From contig CAIXXM010000153.1 of NCBI GenBank assembly GCA_903923395.1, positions 1-60,517 on the forward strand: DNA of 60,517 bases, given 5' to 3'. The position numbers were made by a program, and so were the translations under genes. Below are positions 1 to 10,500 of the stretch, one piece after another; within the stretch, counting starts at the first letter, position 1; each line of letters starts with the position of its first letter. Under the pieces are notes generated by a model, which saw only the letters and a program-made list of their open reading frames with translations, was not told the DNA's origin and did not search any database. This stretch comes from an uncultured Acidobacteriia bacterium. Its GTDB lineage: Bacteria > Acidobacteriota > Terriglobia > Bryobacterales > Bryobacteraceae.

Positions 1-649
<649 letters not shown>

Positions 650-1156
650 CCACTGACGGAAGAACTCTTCCCCATCCACGCTGTCTCCTCTTTGCAGCGA
701 GTCCAACCCTGCCGCGATTTTGGCATCAAGTCCGGCATGCGCGTGTTCGTCGCGATCCGGCATTCTGTCGCTCCATTCCCTGATAGGCTCCCGCGAAATG
801 CACTGTCTGTCCAGCGCCATCCCACGTTTGAAAATTGCTCAGCGATGTTGCCTGCCTATCCCAAGTGACGCTTCTTGCCGGGCCGAGTTGAGAAGCGAGG
901 CTGACACAGCTTGTGTCGCTTAGAAGCCGCACAGGCGCGAGGGCCGTCCGCAATCCCGACGAGAAACCGCAGCGTTCTGCCGGCCCGAAGTCGTCCGTTG
1001 TGCGGCGGTTCCTCAAAAGAGCCCGTTCCTTCGAAAGACCTTCCGCCCGCCCCGGTCACACCCCAAAAATCTCGATTTTTCCCAATATTTCCGCGACTTC
1101 CAGCTTTCCCCTCCCTCCGGCATGTTACATCTTCAATCGCTGAGAGGAGTCCAGCC
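650..1156. other. Gene-free stretch of about 500 bases
   Basis: No open frame here resembles a known family on either strand. The possible ORFs overlap one another and have unconvincing starts and composition. No tRNA, clear terminator or insertion-sequence ends were seen. The stretch lies directly behind the broken end of the dikinase gene, so it may be foreign or rearranged sequence. The promoter of the following membrane-protein gene should lie near its right end. Confidence 0.5.
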
Positions 1157-1681
1157 ATGCGTATCACTACCCTGGTTTTCAGTTGTTGCATTGCCCTCGC
1201 GTCCGTTGTTGCCGCGTGGAGATATCTGGCAGCAGAGCGTGCCAGGCCCGAGCCGAATCACGGGATGGCCGCAGCCGTCGGGCTGTTGACCGTCATCTTC
1301 GTGGCCATGGGATTGCTCGCCATCATGGTGCAGTGTCCACACTGGTTTACCGCCTTCTTCTGGGCACTTGCGTCGCTGCTTGGCGGAGGAGTTGCCGGAC
1401 TTCTGGCCGCCCTGCCCGTTACCGTCGACTCCAATGCCGGTATCGGCAAGGCCGTGGGCAAGCTCAACACGATCGTCGGCGGCGGTGTTGCCTTCCAGTG
1501 GCAGGCAATTTACGAAGAGGCGAAGCGGTTGTCGCAATCGGTGGGAGAAACCACCGGGGAGTTCAGCCGGGACCAAGCCGCTGCTGGAGGCGCGATTCTA
1601 CTCTACTTCGCACTCCTGGGACTCATCTCAGGCTTATTACTGACAAGGCTGTTTCTATTGAAGTATCTGGAGGCTGACTAA
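1157..1681 (+). CDS. Small four-helix membrane protein, unknown function
   Basis: A 174-residue protein I cannot assign to a family. The ATG is chosen because a purine-rich GAGAGGAG stands just upstream (1142-1149) and because the first transmembrane segment begins immediately after it. Four hydrophobic segments are visible: residues about 3-25, 36-58, 64-90 and 148-170. Between the third and fourth lies a roughly 55-residue soluble loop with a helical charged part (YEEAKRLSQSVGETTGEF). The layout resembles small integral membrane proteins of unknown role. It stands alone on the plus strand and ends two bases before the stop of the convergent methyltransferase gene. Confidence 0.7.
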   Translation: MRITTLVFSCCIALASVVAAWRYLAAERARPEPNHGMAAAVGLLTVIFVAMGLLAIMVQCPHWFTAFFWALASLLGGGVAGLLAALPVTVDSNAGIGKAVGKLNTIVGGGVAFQWQAIYEEAKRLSQSVGETTGEFSRDQAAAGGAILLYFALLGLISGLLLTRLFLLKYLEAD

Positions 1682-1682
1682 G

Positions 1683-2432
1683 TCAGCGGACTGCCACGAT
1701 GCGGAGTCGCCGGTAATCCGCGTACCAGAAACCATCGCAATAAATCTCGGGTTTCAACGCGGCTTCCACCTCCGCCAACAGTGCTCCGTGTTCGGAAACA
1801 GGCAGCAGAGAGAGATAACTTCCGCAAAACATTTCGATCCATTCCCGCAGGCCCCGTTCCGGATGTTCAAGCTTGGTCCACCGCGGAAAGGTTGACGCAT
1901 AACTGATCGCGAAGCCATGCTTTTCGAGCAGCGTTGTGTATTCCCCGAGGCTTGGATAATACCAGGGACATTCTGCCGCGACACCGCGCCGGAGCAGCGC
2001 GGCTTCCAAGCCGAGCCGGATGCGTTCGATGTTATGTTTTGCGCCGAACTCCAGTGCGAAGCGCCCGCCAGGCCGGAGCGCCGCAGCCACGCGTTCGATG
2101 ACCATTTCGGGTTGCTTGATCCAGTGCAGAGTTGCATTGGAGAATACGGCGTCCAGAGGTTCAGGAACGGTGAACTCCCGCGCGTCCGCCAACTGGAACT
2201 TCAGCTTGGGATAATTCTGGCGGGCTTGCGCAATCATGGATAGCGACGAATCCGCGCCGGTGACTTCCGCCCCTGCTTCCGAGATTTTCGCGGTGAGGTG
2301 ACCAGTCCCGCAACCTAAGTCGAGAACACGCTCGCCCGGTTTGGCTTCGAGTAACTCCAGCAAGCCGGCCCCAGCCTTCCAGACGAAGGAATGCCGGTCA
2401 TCGTAAAGGGAACTGTCCCACGTATCAGCCAT
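1683..2432 (-). CDS. SAM-dependent methyltransferase, trans-aconitate methyltransferase-like
   Basis: A 249-residue class I SAM-dependent methyltransferase. The start MADTWDSSLYDDRHSFVW is typical of the Tam-like group. It is preferred over longer in-frame starts because those would run into the upstream beta-lactamase-like gene without homology. The SAM-binding motif I is VLDLGCGTGHLTAKI (about residues 37-51). It is followed by GADSSLSMIAQAR, then LDAVFSNATLHWI (motif II region) and ALRPGGRFALEFG. The overall pattern matches trans-aconitate 2-methyltransferase and its many relatives. The substrate cannot be read from sequence. It is the last gene of a minus-strand run, 7 bases after the beta-lactamase-like gene. 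Confidence 0.85.
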   Translation of the reverse strand: MADTWDSSLYDDRHSFVWKAGAGLLELLEAKPGERVLDLGCGTGHLTAKISEAGAEVTGADSSLSMIAQARQNYPKLKFQLADAREFTVPEPLDAVFSNATLHWIKQPEMVIERVAAALRPGGRFALEFGAKHNIERIRLGLEAALLRRGVAAECPWYYPSLGEYTTLLEKHGFAISYASTFPRWTKLEHPERGLREWIEMFCGSYLSLLPVSEHGALLAEVEAALKPEIYCDGFWYADYRRLRIVAVR

Positions 2433-2439
2433 CTGGAAC

Positions 2440-3432
2440 TTAGGGTACCAGCGTGAAGTAATCGTAGACGGTACGGGCGATCTCCGCCACGGTTTTCTCG
2501 GCCGCTGCAGCGGGCTTGGAAAAGCCCTTCGTGAAGACGGAGATGGCAACGTGGCCCGCGCCGTTGGGCAGAGTGATGATGCCGGCGTCATCCACAACAC
2601 CGCCGAGCGAGCCGGTCTTATGCGCCACCTCCGTGCCTTCGGGCAGCATACCTTTGAGGCGGCTCTTGCCGGTCTGACAGCGGCCCAGGATCTGGAATAA
2701 CTCATCGCCGGTCTTCTCTTTGAGCAGGTCGCGCTTCCAGATGTGGCCAAGGAGTTCGGTCATCGCGTCCGGCGTGGAAGTGTCGCGCGGATCAGCCCAG
2801 CTATTTCGCCGGGCCTGCATGTGCTCTTTATCGGGCACCGCATTTTCCAGGCTGTCCCACATGTCGCGGTTCCATTCGGATTCCGGGGGGATGCCCTTGA
2901 TGCCGATCCAATCCGCGATGAGGTGGGCGATATCGCGGTCGACACGGATGCCGAGGTTGAGCTCTTTCATGCGGGCGGTGACGGCAGCGGGTCCGCCGGC
3001 TTCGCGGAGGCAGAGATCCGCGGCGGAGTTGTCACTGATCACGAGCATGAGTTCCATGAGGTTTTCCACGGAAAGAGCCACGCCGGGGTGGAAGAAGAGC
3101 TCGGTGAGCGTGCCGCTGCCGGGGTGAAGGTCCGCTTGGGAAAGCTCCACCATCTTGCCGAGGGTGAGCTTGCCCTCATCCACCTGCTTCAGCAGTTGAA
3201 CCGCGATGGGCACCTTGACCAGGCTGGCCATGGGGAAGCCTTCTTTGCCGCGCACGGAGACTTTGCGGCCGGTCTCAATGTGCAGGGCGCTCACGCCGAC
3301 GGTGCCATCTGTGGTCTTCGCGAGAAGCTGGAGTTGCTTCTGGAGGCGGGTCAGGGAATCATCGGCAGCGAAAAGCGGGGGGGCAGCGAAGAGGCTGGCG
3401 GCCGCGCAGAGCAGCAGGGCAAGTGGCTTCAT
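2440..3432 (-). CDS. Class A beta-lactamase-family serine hydrolase with expanded omega region
   Basis: A 330-residue exported protein with a signal peptide (about residues 1-22) and the class A beta-lactamase signature: S70-L-V-K73 in PMASLVKVP, S133-D-N135 in VISDNSAADL, and K272-T-G274 in AHKTGSLGG. These place an acylatable serine in the periplasm. The usual omega-loop motif R-x-E-x-x-L-N, with the deacylating glutamate, is not recognisable. Between the strand ending in VDRD and the conserved PRDTSTPDAM there are about 35 extra residues (about 168-215) with several candidate Glu residues. It could be a working beta-lactamase with a divergent loop, or a penicillin-binding serine hydrolase that deacylates slowly. 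A Shine-Dalgarno-like AAAGGA precedes the ATG. It lies 3 bases after the cyclophilin gene. Confidence 0.85.
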   Translation of the reverse strand: MKPLALLLCAAASLFAAPPLFAADDSLTRLQKQLQLLAKTTDGTVGVSALHIETGRKVSVRGKEGFPMASLVKVPIAVQLLKQVDEGKLTLGKMVELSQADLHPGSGTLTELFFHPGVALSVENLMELMLVISDNSAADLCLREAGGPAAVTARMKELNLGIRVDRDIAHLIADWIGIKGIPPESEWNRDMWDSLENAVPDKEHMQARRNSWADPRDTSTPDAMTELLGHIWKRDLLKEKTGDELFQILGRCQTGKSRLKGMLPEGTEVAHKTGSLGGVVDDAGIITLPNGAGHVAISVFTKGFSKPAAAAEKTVAEIARTVYDYFTLVP

Positions 3433-3435
3433 GGG

Positions 3436-4131
3436 TTATTCCTTTCGGCGGATGAGCAGGCTTTTGATGACCACCGGGGTGACGGGCTTGTCATTGGGGC
3501 CGGTGGCGACTTCCGAAATGGCGACGGCAATTTCCTGGCCTTTGACGACTTCGCCGAAGATCGTGTGGTGGCCGGTGAGATGGTCTGCTTCGCCGGTGGT
3601 GATGAAAGCCTGGCAGGCACCGGTGTGGGGCTGGCCGATGTTCGCCATGGCGAGTTTGCCGGGGGCATCGAACTTCAGCGTGGGGTCGAACTCGTCGGGG
3701 ATCGTGGCGACGCGGCAATCACCCATGCCGGAGCCATCCACATCACCGAACTGGATCATGAAGCCTTTGATGACGCGGTGGAAGGTGAGGCCGTTGAAGA
3801 ACTTGTGGCGGAGCAGCGTGTGGGTCTTCGGCATCGCGGAGGCCTTGGTGCCGGTGGCGAGGGCGACGAAGTTCTTGACCGTGATGGGGGCTTTGTCTTC
3901 AAACAGCCGCGTGATGATGACGCCCATGGAGGTGTTGAAGACCGCGTAGAGGCCCTTTTCGGCGGGGAGTTCGGGTTCCGGTTCCGCAGGGGCGGCAGCC
4001 TTTTTCACAGCAGTAGTCTTCTTGGCGACGGCAGCTTTGGGTGCTGCGGTTTGGGCCACGGCGACCAGAGAAAACGGAAGCAGCGCGGCAACGAGGGCCG
4101 CTGTAAAATCCTTGAAACCAATCTGACGCAT
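3436..4131 (-). CDS. Exported cyclophilin-type peptidyl-prolyl isomerase
   Basis: A 231-residue peptidyl-prolyl cis-trans isomerase that would help folding of exported proteins. It begins with a signal peptide (hydrophobic about residues 9-27, then Gln-Thr). An Ala/Lys/Pro-rich linker (about 28-58) leads to a cyclophilin domain (about 62-228). Family motifs seen are APITVKNFVALATG, FFNGLTFHRVIKGFMIQFGD (the FHR and MIQ catalytic and binding residues), GKLAMAN and ACQAFITTGEADHLTGHHTIFGEVVKGQ. The length is normal for a periplasmic bacterial cyclophilin with a linker. It is the first gene of a tightly spaced minus-strand set with the beta-lactamase-like and methyltransferase genes, and is divergent from the small secreted protein at 4168. 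Confidence 0.92.
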   Translation of the reverse strand: MRQIGFKDFTAALVAALLPFSLVAVAQTAAPKAAVAKKTTAVKKAAAPAEPEPELPAEKGLYAVFNTSMGVIITRLFEDKAPITVKNFVALATGTKASAMPKTHTLLRHKFFNGLTFHRVIKGFMIQFGDVDGSGMGDCRVATIPDEFDPTLKFDAPGKLAMANIGQPHTGACQAFITTGEADHLTGHHTIFGEVVKGQEIAVAISEVATGPNDKPVTPVVIKSLLIRRKE

Positions 4132-4167
4132 CGTTTGTCAGTTTATCCTGAAGTCGAACTGAACTCT

Positions 4168-4539
4168 ATGAAGACAATCGTTTTAGCACTGCTCCTGCTG
4201 GCCGCTCCCGCAGCCGACGTGACTGGCCACTGGGCCGGCACGATTGTGATTGATGACAAGGGCAGCGGATCAGAGATCACCGCCCCGGTGGATTTTCAGT
4301 TGGTGCAGAAGGGCAGTGAGATTACCGGGAAGGTTGCGCGCGCGGAGGATGGCTCTGGCGCGGAGATCAAGACCGGGAAGATCGACGGCGACCACATCAC
4401 GCTGGAAGCGGTGTCGCCAGAATTGCTGGGCCCCGCAAAGTTTGACCTCACCATCAAGGATGGCGTGATTACAGGCACGATCTCCGTCAAGGTGGAAGAG
4501 GGTAAGTTTGAGGGCAAGGTGAAGCTGACGAAAAAGTAA
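4168..4539 (+). CDS. Small secreted beta-rich protein, unknown function
   Basis: A 123-residue protein starting with a short signal peptide (about residues 1-15). The remainder alternates hydrophobic and polar residues, as in a small beta-barrel: VTGHWAGTIVI, ITGKVARAEDG, FDLTIKDGVITGTISV, KFEGKVKLTKK. This pattern is common in acidobacterial exported proteins that resemble lipocalin-like or extracellular fatty-acid-binding-like folds. I do not recognise a named family with certainty. The start is the first ATG after the divergent cyclophilin gene, and the frame before it shows no homology. The stop is 2 bases from the stop of the convergent 2005-residue gene. Confidence 0.7.
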   Translation: MKTIVLALLLLAAPAADVTGHWAGTIVIDDKGSGSEITAPVDFQLVQKGSEITGKVARAEDGSGAEIKTGKIDGDHITLEAVSPELLGPAKFDLTIKDGVITGTISVKVEEGKFEGKVKLTKK

Positions 4540-4541
4540 GG

Positions 4542-7500
4542 TCACTTCGCAGCTTGCGGAGTCCACTGGAAGCGGGTAACTGGCTTGCCATCCTTGGTTT
4601 CTGCTTGTTTCAACTCAAGGTGGAGCGTCTCCGGCTTTCTCTCCAAAGGTGTTACCACCACCGCTTTGGCGTCAGCTGACGTTTTCATGGTGAAAGCAAC
4701 AGCGCTGCCATCCGGCCTGCGGATAGCCAGTCCCCCATTGCGCAGGGTGAGATGGTTTACGGGATGGCTGAACTGGAGGTGGAAGCCTTCGGCATCAACC
4801 TTTTGTACACTCCCCACCGGTATTTCTGGAGAGGCATTCTCAAAAGAAAGGGGGAACTCTTGTTTAGCGTCAATAATGAGACTGTAAGATGTTTGCGCCT
4901 GTAAGTGCTCAGCCGGAACGAAACGAATCTGGTCCGGTCCGGTGGCTGCGATCTGTGTGGGGATTAGCCGCAAACCCTCCCGAAGATAAGCGTTCCCGAG
5001 ATTCAGGGGAACGCTTCCTTGAAAGCGCACATCAACAGCGTCTGGTGATGCGGATAAGTCAATCACCTGCGCCGAAGGCTGGCTGGCGCTGGCTGTCGTA
5101 AAGGTCCAGGATCCGGGGGAGAGCGGTGATCCCGCGGCATCATATCCGGTCCCAAACAAGAAGGTTTCCACTGAACTTCCCGGGAGCCACGATGCCGCCT
5201 GGGTGAAAGTAAAGCTCTGTGCACCGGCATCTGGAAGCCAACTGCCACCCGCGCGGATACCAGCGTTGGAAACCAGAAGATCATTGGTTGTACTTGCGAT
5301 ATCCATTGGCTTTGAAAACGTCAGGGTGACTGGAGTATTGAGTGGCACATTGGCTGCCCCGTGCGCTGGAGAAATGGCTTTAACGTACGGGGCACCAATG
5401 GCGTCGGAAGCTACCGTGAACTTTACAGTGGCCGCCTGTGCGGGGTTTCCCTGCAGATCTTTCAAAGCTGGCGTAATGGAGACTGTTACTGTGTCGCCCG
5501 GAGTTGCGTTTCCAAAAGTGCTGATCTGTAATGTCGCGCCGTCTTCGCTCAGATAGGTTGGCGATTGCTGGATTACCCGATTGGTCACCAATTGAATGCC
5601 TTGCGCGAGACTACTACTGGATATCGGTTTCGAAAACCGCAATGTGATCAGCGGCCTGTCTGCGGGAATAGTTGATCCGTTCGCGGGATAGGAGTTAATC
5701 AGTGTTGGTGCTGTGGTGTCTGAAGCAGCTCCTGTCTTGAAACCGTACTGTATTGTCAGCCCATTGCCATACGCGTCTGCAAGGTTGCCGGAGACAATTA
5801 TGTAAGATGCCGCCGAAAGGAAAGACGCAGGCGTAAACACGATGGAGTTTCCTGTAGTCACGAACTTACCCGGTATCTGCATGTAGGCAGAATCCAGAAC
5901 GTTTAGCGTACCCGCAGAAACACTGGTGACCGGGCGGTTAAATGTCAGCGTGATGGTCGAATTAACGGGCACTCCCGCAGCACCTTGCAGCGGAGTTCCT
6001 GAAACAAGAACCAGTGAACTGAAGTCCGCCGGGCCGTTGCTCACATGAAATGAAGTAGCCACATCCTGTAGCGGATTGCCGGCAACATCCGTCACGCCCT
6101 TGACACTGAGCTGATATGTGCCGGGCGCCAATGGTTGGGCTGGCTGGAAAGTGAATTGGTTTCCTGCGTTGAATCGTGCGGTGGTGAACATCCCGGTAAC
6201 CTGTCCAGCAGGGCCCTGAAGAGTAATCGTATTGGCGCCGAGGGTAGCGTCAACAGGTTGACTATAGAGGAAAGATGGTCTGCCTGAAGCGGGGAAATCA
6301 CTCCCGTCCGCAGGATCATAGGAAAGCAGTTTGGCCGGCTGCAGATCCACTCCCGTGGATGTATTGAAAGTCAGGCCTGAAACTATGTTTCCGGTGATGT
6401 CTGTAATACTCTTCAAGTCAAGAGTGTAGTTTGTGGCTGCACTAAGTGGGAAGAGCGGTGTCAATAGCAGGGTATTTCCAGCATCCTGCAGGGAAGAACT
6501 GATCCTGAGAGGGGTAATGGCAGAAAGCACCAAGCTCGAGCGTGCGACGGAGACACCATTAAGTTGGGTGTCGCAGCGGATTCGCAGTTGGACATTGACC
6601 GGGACCTCATTCTGCGCGGTTGCCGGGGAGGATTGGCAGGTGGCTGGAGCCGTCTTTGTGTTCGCCCCCATTTGGAAGGAATACTGAAAGGGTGTAGCCA
6701 TCACAGTCCCTTCTGAGTTTTGAACTCCCGATACTGTAATGGTGTAGTTAGCTCCCTGCGCTGGCAGTCGGGACGGGATAAACGTGACCGTGCGGCCATC
6801 GCTGTCCAGCCGGGATGTAAAGTCAACAGGATTGCCACTTTCAAGTACCGAGATATTGCTAAGTGATGCAGCGCGGACTGTCTGGTCAAAATACAGCTGT
6901 AATTGCGCATTGAGAGGAACGTTCACTGACGCGTCAAAGGGTGCAGACGTAACCACGGAGGGCGCAGGGAAAGGTCCCGGGCCTGCTTTTGGCAGGGCGG
7001 GGAGTGTGGAAATACCTATAGAATTCCCAGCGAAATCGGTAATCGATGAGTATGGAGAGGGTTGTGCAACGATCTGATGACCGATTGCTGCCGGCGCCGG
7101 AGGCACAATCGTGAAAGCCGTTTGGTCATCGGAAAAGTAAAATTTCCCCTGCGGGACGGGTAACATGATTTCTGCAAGACCTGCCGCGACAGGCTTTGAG
7201 AAATACAGGGACAAGGGTGCGTTGGGGCTGCTCCAAGTGCCAGAAGGGTCGCTGTAAAGTAATTGTGGTGGCGTTATGTCTGCGTTGAATCCAGTGTGGA
7301 AAATCCAGCTCATATCGGGGATGGATTGCCCAGCAGGATCGTCCAGGCCCGAAGCCGTGACAAGATAATCCGTGTCCGGCTGCAGCAGGGTTAACGGAGT
7401 AAGCACGACGGTGCGCGTACTAAATGAATAAGATGCAGGAACATTCACTCCGTTTGCGCTGAGTGTAAGTTTACCCGCGATTGCAACCGGGTTTATGGAC

Positions 7501-10500
7501 GACGTGAAACCCATGACCACTCTGGAGTTCAGTCCGACAGCCGAACCAACCGCACCGTGGCCAATCACTGACGGATTGGGGGGCAGTAAATCGCTGGTGA
7601 AGTATACATTTCCACTCCACGTCAGGCCAGTCCGCGAGTCAAAGTCGAATGAGTAATAGTAGATACTGGTCTTGGCGGGCAATGGCTGCGAATCGGGATG
7701 AAAGCGAAGTACATTATTCCCGATCAGCTGCGCCGTGCAGGCAATGGGTTGTCCAGTGGGCTGTAGCTGGTAGTTGCGGGCCTGCAGTACACCGCGCCCG
7801 CCAGTTACCAACGAGGCGGGAACAGGGCCGTTGAACTCGAGATCGATGACGCCGTTTGCTGGCAGAAAGGGGAAATCATGGGGCGAAAGGATTGCAAGGG
7901 AATCGGAACTGGGCGGCGCGGCGGTTGTGGAGAAAGGTGCATATCCGAAAGTGTCCAAGCCCGCAATAACGCGATTCCCAAGAGCATCGTGAGCAGTGGG
8001 TCCGAGTGCGTACGCCACAGTTGCTCCATATGGCAAACGTTGATTCGGCGTGAAACTGAAGCTCGCAGAGTCAGCAGCCCAGCGGAAGGAGCCACTGATG
8101 GCAGTTCCATTCGCAGCCGCAATAAACGCGCTTTCAACGGACTGACGGTCCAGTGCACCGGTGAAGATCAAGTTGATGCTTGTATCGGGAGAGACCACGC
8201 TTGAGTTGGCAGGGATTGCGGCTGTTAAGAATGCCGGGGACAGGGACTGCGAGTCCGCAGTCTTTACGGTGGTCTGATACGGAATGACCGCGTTGCCGAG
8301 CCAGTCCGTGACGCTCGAGTTGACCTGTATGGTAACTAATGTCGAAGGCTTGGCACTGAAGCGGAGAGCCACCTGTGTTCCTCCGGGCAATAACTGCACT
8401 GTCAGAGTGTTATAGGATGGATAGACGGTGAAATTCCCGGGCACCACTGTGTCCGGTGCGAGCGACTGCGAAAACGATATTACTACGTAACCATCCGAAC
8501 TGACTATCTGCCCGTTACCGGGCGATACCAGGGTTACGGCCGTGGATGCTGCGGGCGCGGAAGGTGTCTGCACCTGAAAGGAACTAAATAAGTATCCCAA
8601 TGCCGAGCCTGATAAGTCCGTAACACCGTGCACTGTCAGATAGAACTTGCCTGCAGGCAGGGGGGAGTTCGGAGTGAAAGTGACCGTGTTGCCAGCCACA
8701 CTATAGGTTCCGTTCGGGCCCGGAAGTTGCGTGCCTGGAAATGGTGAATAGGAAAAGGATAGAGTCGTTGCGTTCGCGCTGTTCGGATTGACCGGGCGGT
8801 TGAACGTCAAAACAATCGGTACGGAAGGGTCAACTTGAGTCGTCCCGTCCGCAGGCGACATTGCTGTAACTTGCAGTGGTGGAGTTGTACTTGCCACAGC
8901 TATTGTGGTGAAGGATGTACTGAAGTCAGCTATTTGTTGGCCAGTAATATCCGTTAAGCCGGATACCATCAGCTGGAATGTGGTGGAAGCCGCAAGTGGA
9001 GCGGCGGCAAAAAAACTCAGCGACAGGCCGTCGGCGGCCAAATTGAAACTGCCGCCGACAGAACTCCCGTTACTCATGAGGCGGATCGGCGCGCTGCTAT
9101 CGGCAGGGGTCGCAACCGGTTTGTTAAACAAAACTTGCATGACCGGGCGCAATGGAATATCACTTGAACCCGCTGGCGGCGTTACCGAGGAGATCTGCGG
9201 AAGAGTATTATCTGTTCCGGCAGTTACCGTGAATGAAAAAGCAGGAGGACTTAAGACCTTCCCCAACAGAAGGTCAAAGGGTTGATTGATCTGGACAGTG
9301 TAGCTGCCTGGCGGCAATGGCGATACTGGCAACAGCGTCAACGTCTTGCCGTCGGCAGATAGTTGCCAGGGGAATACCAGGCCCCCAGCTGCCACTGAGC
9401 CCAGTGCGAGGAGTTCCGCCCGCAGCGGAAGCGCCAATCGTATTGTTAGCGGAGCGTTTTGAGGAAAAACTGTGAACTGGCTGGAGGTAACAGTTTGTCG
9501 CACATAGGAGGGGCCTTGATCTGTTGTGAATTGAAATGACATGGGCCCCGCGAAAACCGATCCTGTGGTGTCGAGCAAGCCAGTGACCTGCACCGTTACC
9601 TGTGTGTTTGGTGGCAGGAGGCCCGTTGGCTGAATGGTCAGTAACCGGCCCTGCGCGAGCGATGCGTCTGCGGTGAACGCAACCGGACCGCCTGCGGTTA
9701 CCGTAATCTCTTTCTGGTAGGAAAGTGGTGCCAGTGGACGGTCAAAGACCAGCGCAATCGCAGAGTTTGTCGGAACATGGGACTGGCCCTGCGTTGGTGC
9801 CGTACCGGTTAACTGCGGTCCGTCCGATGATGGATTCATCAGAGTACTGAAAACGATCGGAGTCGCCAATGACAACTGGTTACCCAGCCAGTCAGTTAGC
9901 CCTGCCTTTGACAATTCAAGCTGGTATGAGTGCCCAAGTGTCAGGGTCATATTCAATTTCAAGGCACCTTCTGCCCCAAGGTTGAAGTTTGCGGCATTCG
10001 TTGTGTATTGACCTGTCCCTAAATCCAGAACAACACCGTTGTATGGGGTTGAGGAAAACGGACTGGCGGGCCGGTTGAACTGGAGCGAGGCTGGCGTTTG
10101 CGTATTGACGCTGGATTGTCCCTGTGCCGGACTTGCCGCGACTAGCGTAAAGGGTGTAACATCCACGGTCGAACCAGTTGTGAAGGTTGTCAGGACGGGG
10201 GCCACCCCGAGCAAGTCAATTTCTACGGAGTAAGTTGTATTTGGCGCGAGCGGCTTTGCGGGTACGAACTGCACTGACGCCACTTGACCTGCCGGAATCG
10301 TTGTTCCGTTCGTCGCCAAAGTGGAGCCCTGCACCAATAACCCGCCGGAAGTTAGCTTAATGGAATAGTTTCCAGAATACAGCGCCTGCGTTTGGAAGGT
10401 TGCTATGACGGATGCGTTTAACGGGACCGCTGTGGCATGATCTGCCGGAAGGACGCTCAGAAAGGTAGATACTTGTGCCGTTTGGGCGGAGAGTGGCAAC

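Noticed and set aside
2743-4167. Long plus-strand frame across the beta-lactamase and cyclophilin genes
   Set aside because: It is the antisense of two clear genes; only its last 123 residues, from the ATG at 4168, look like a real protein.
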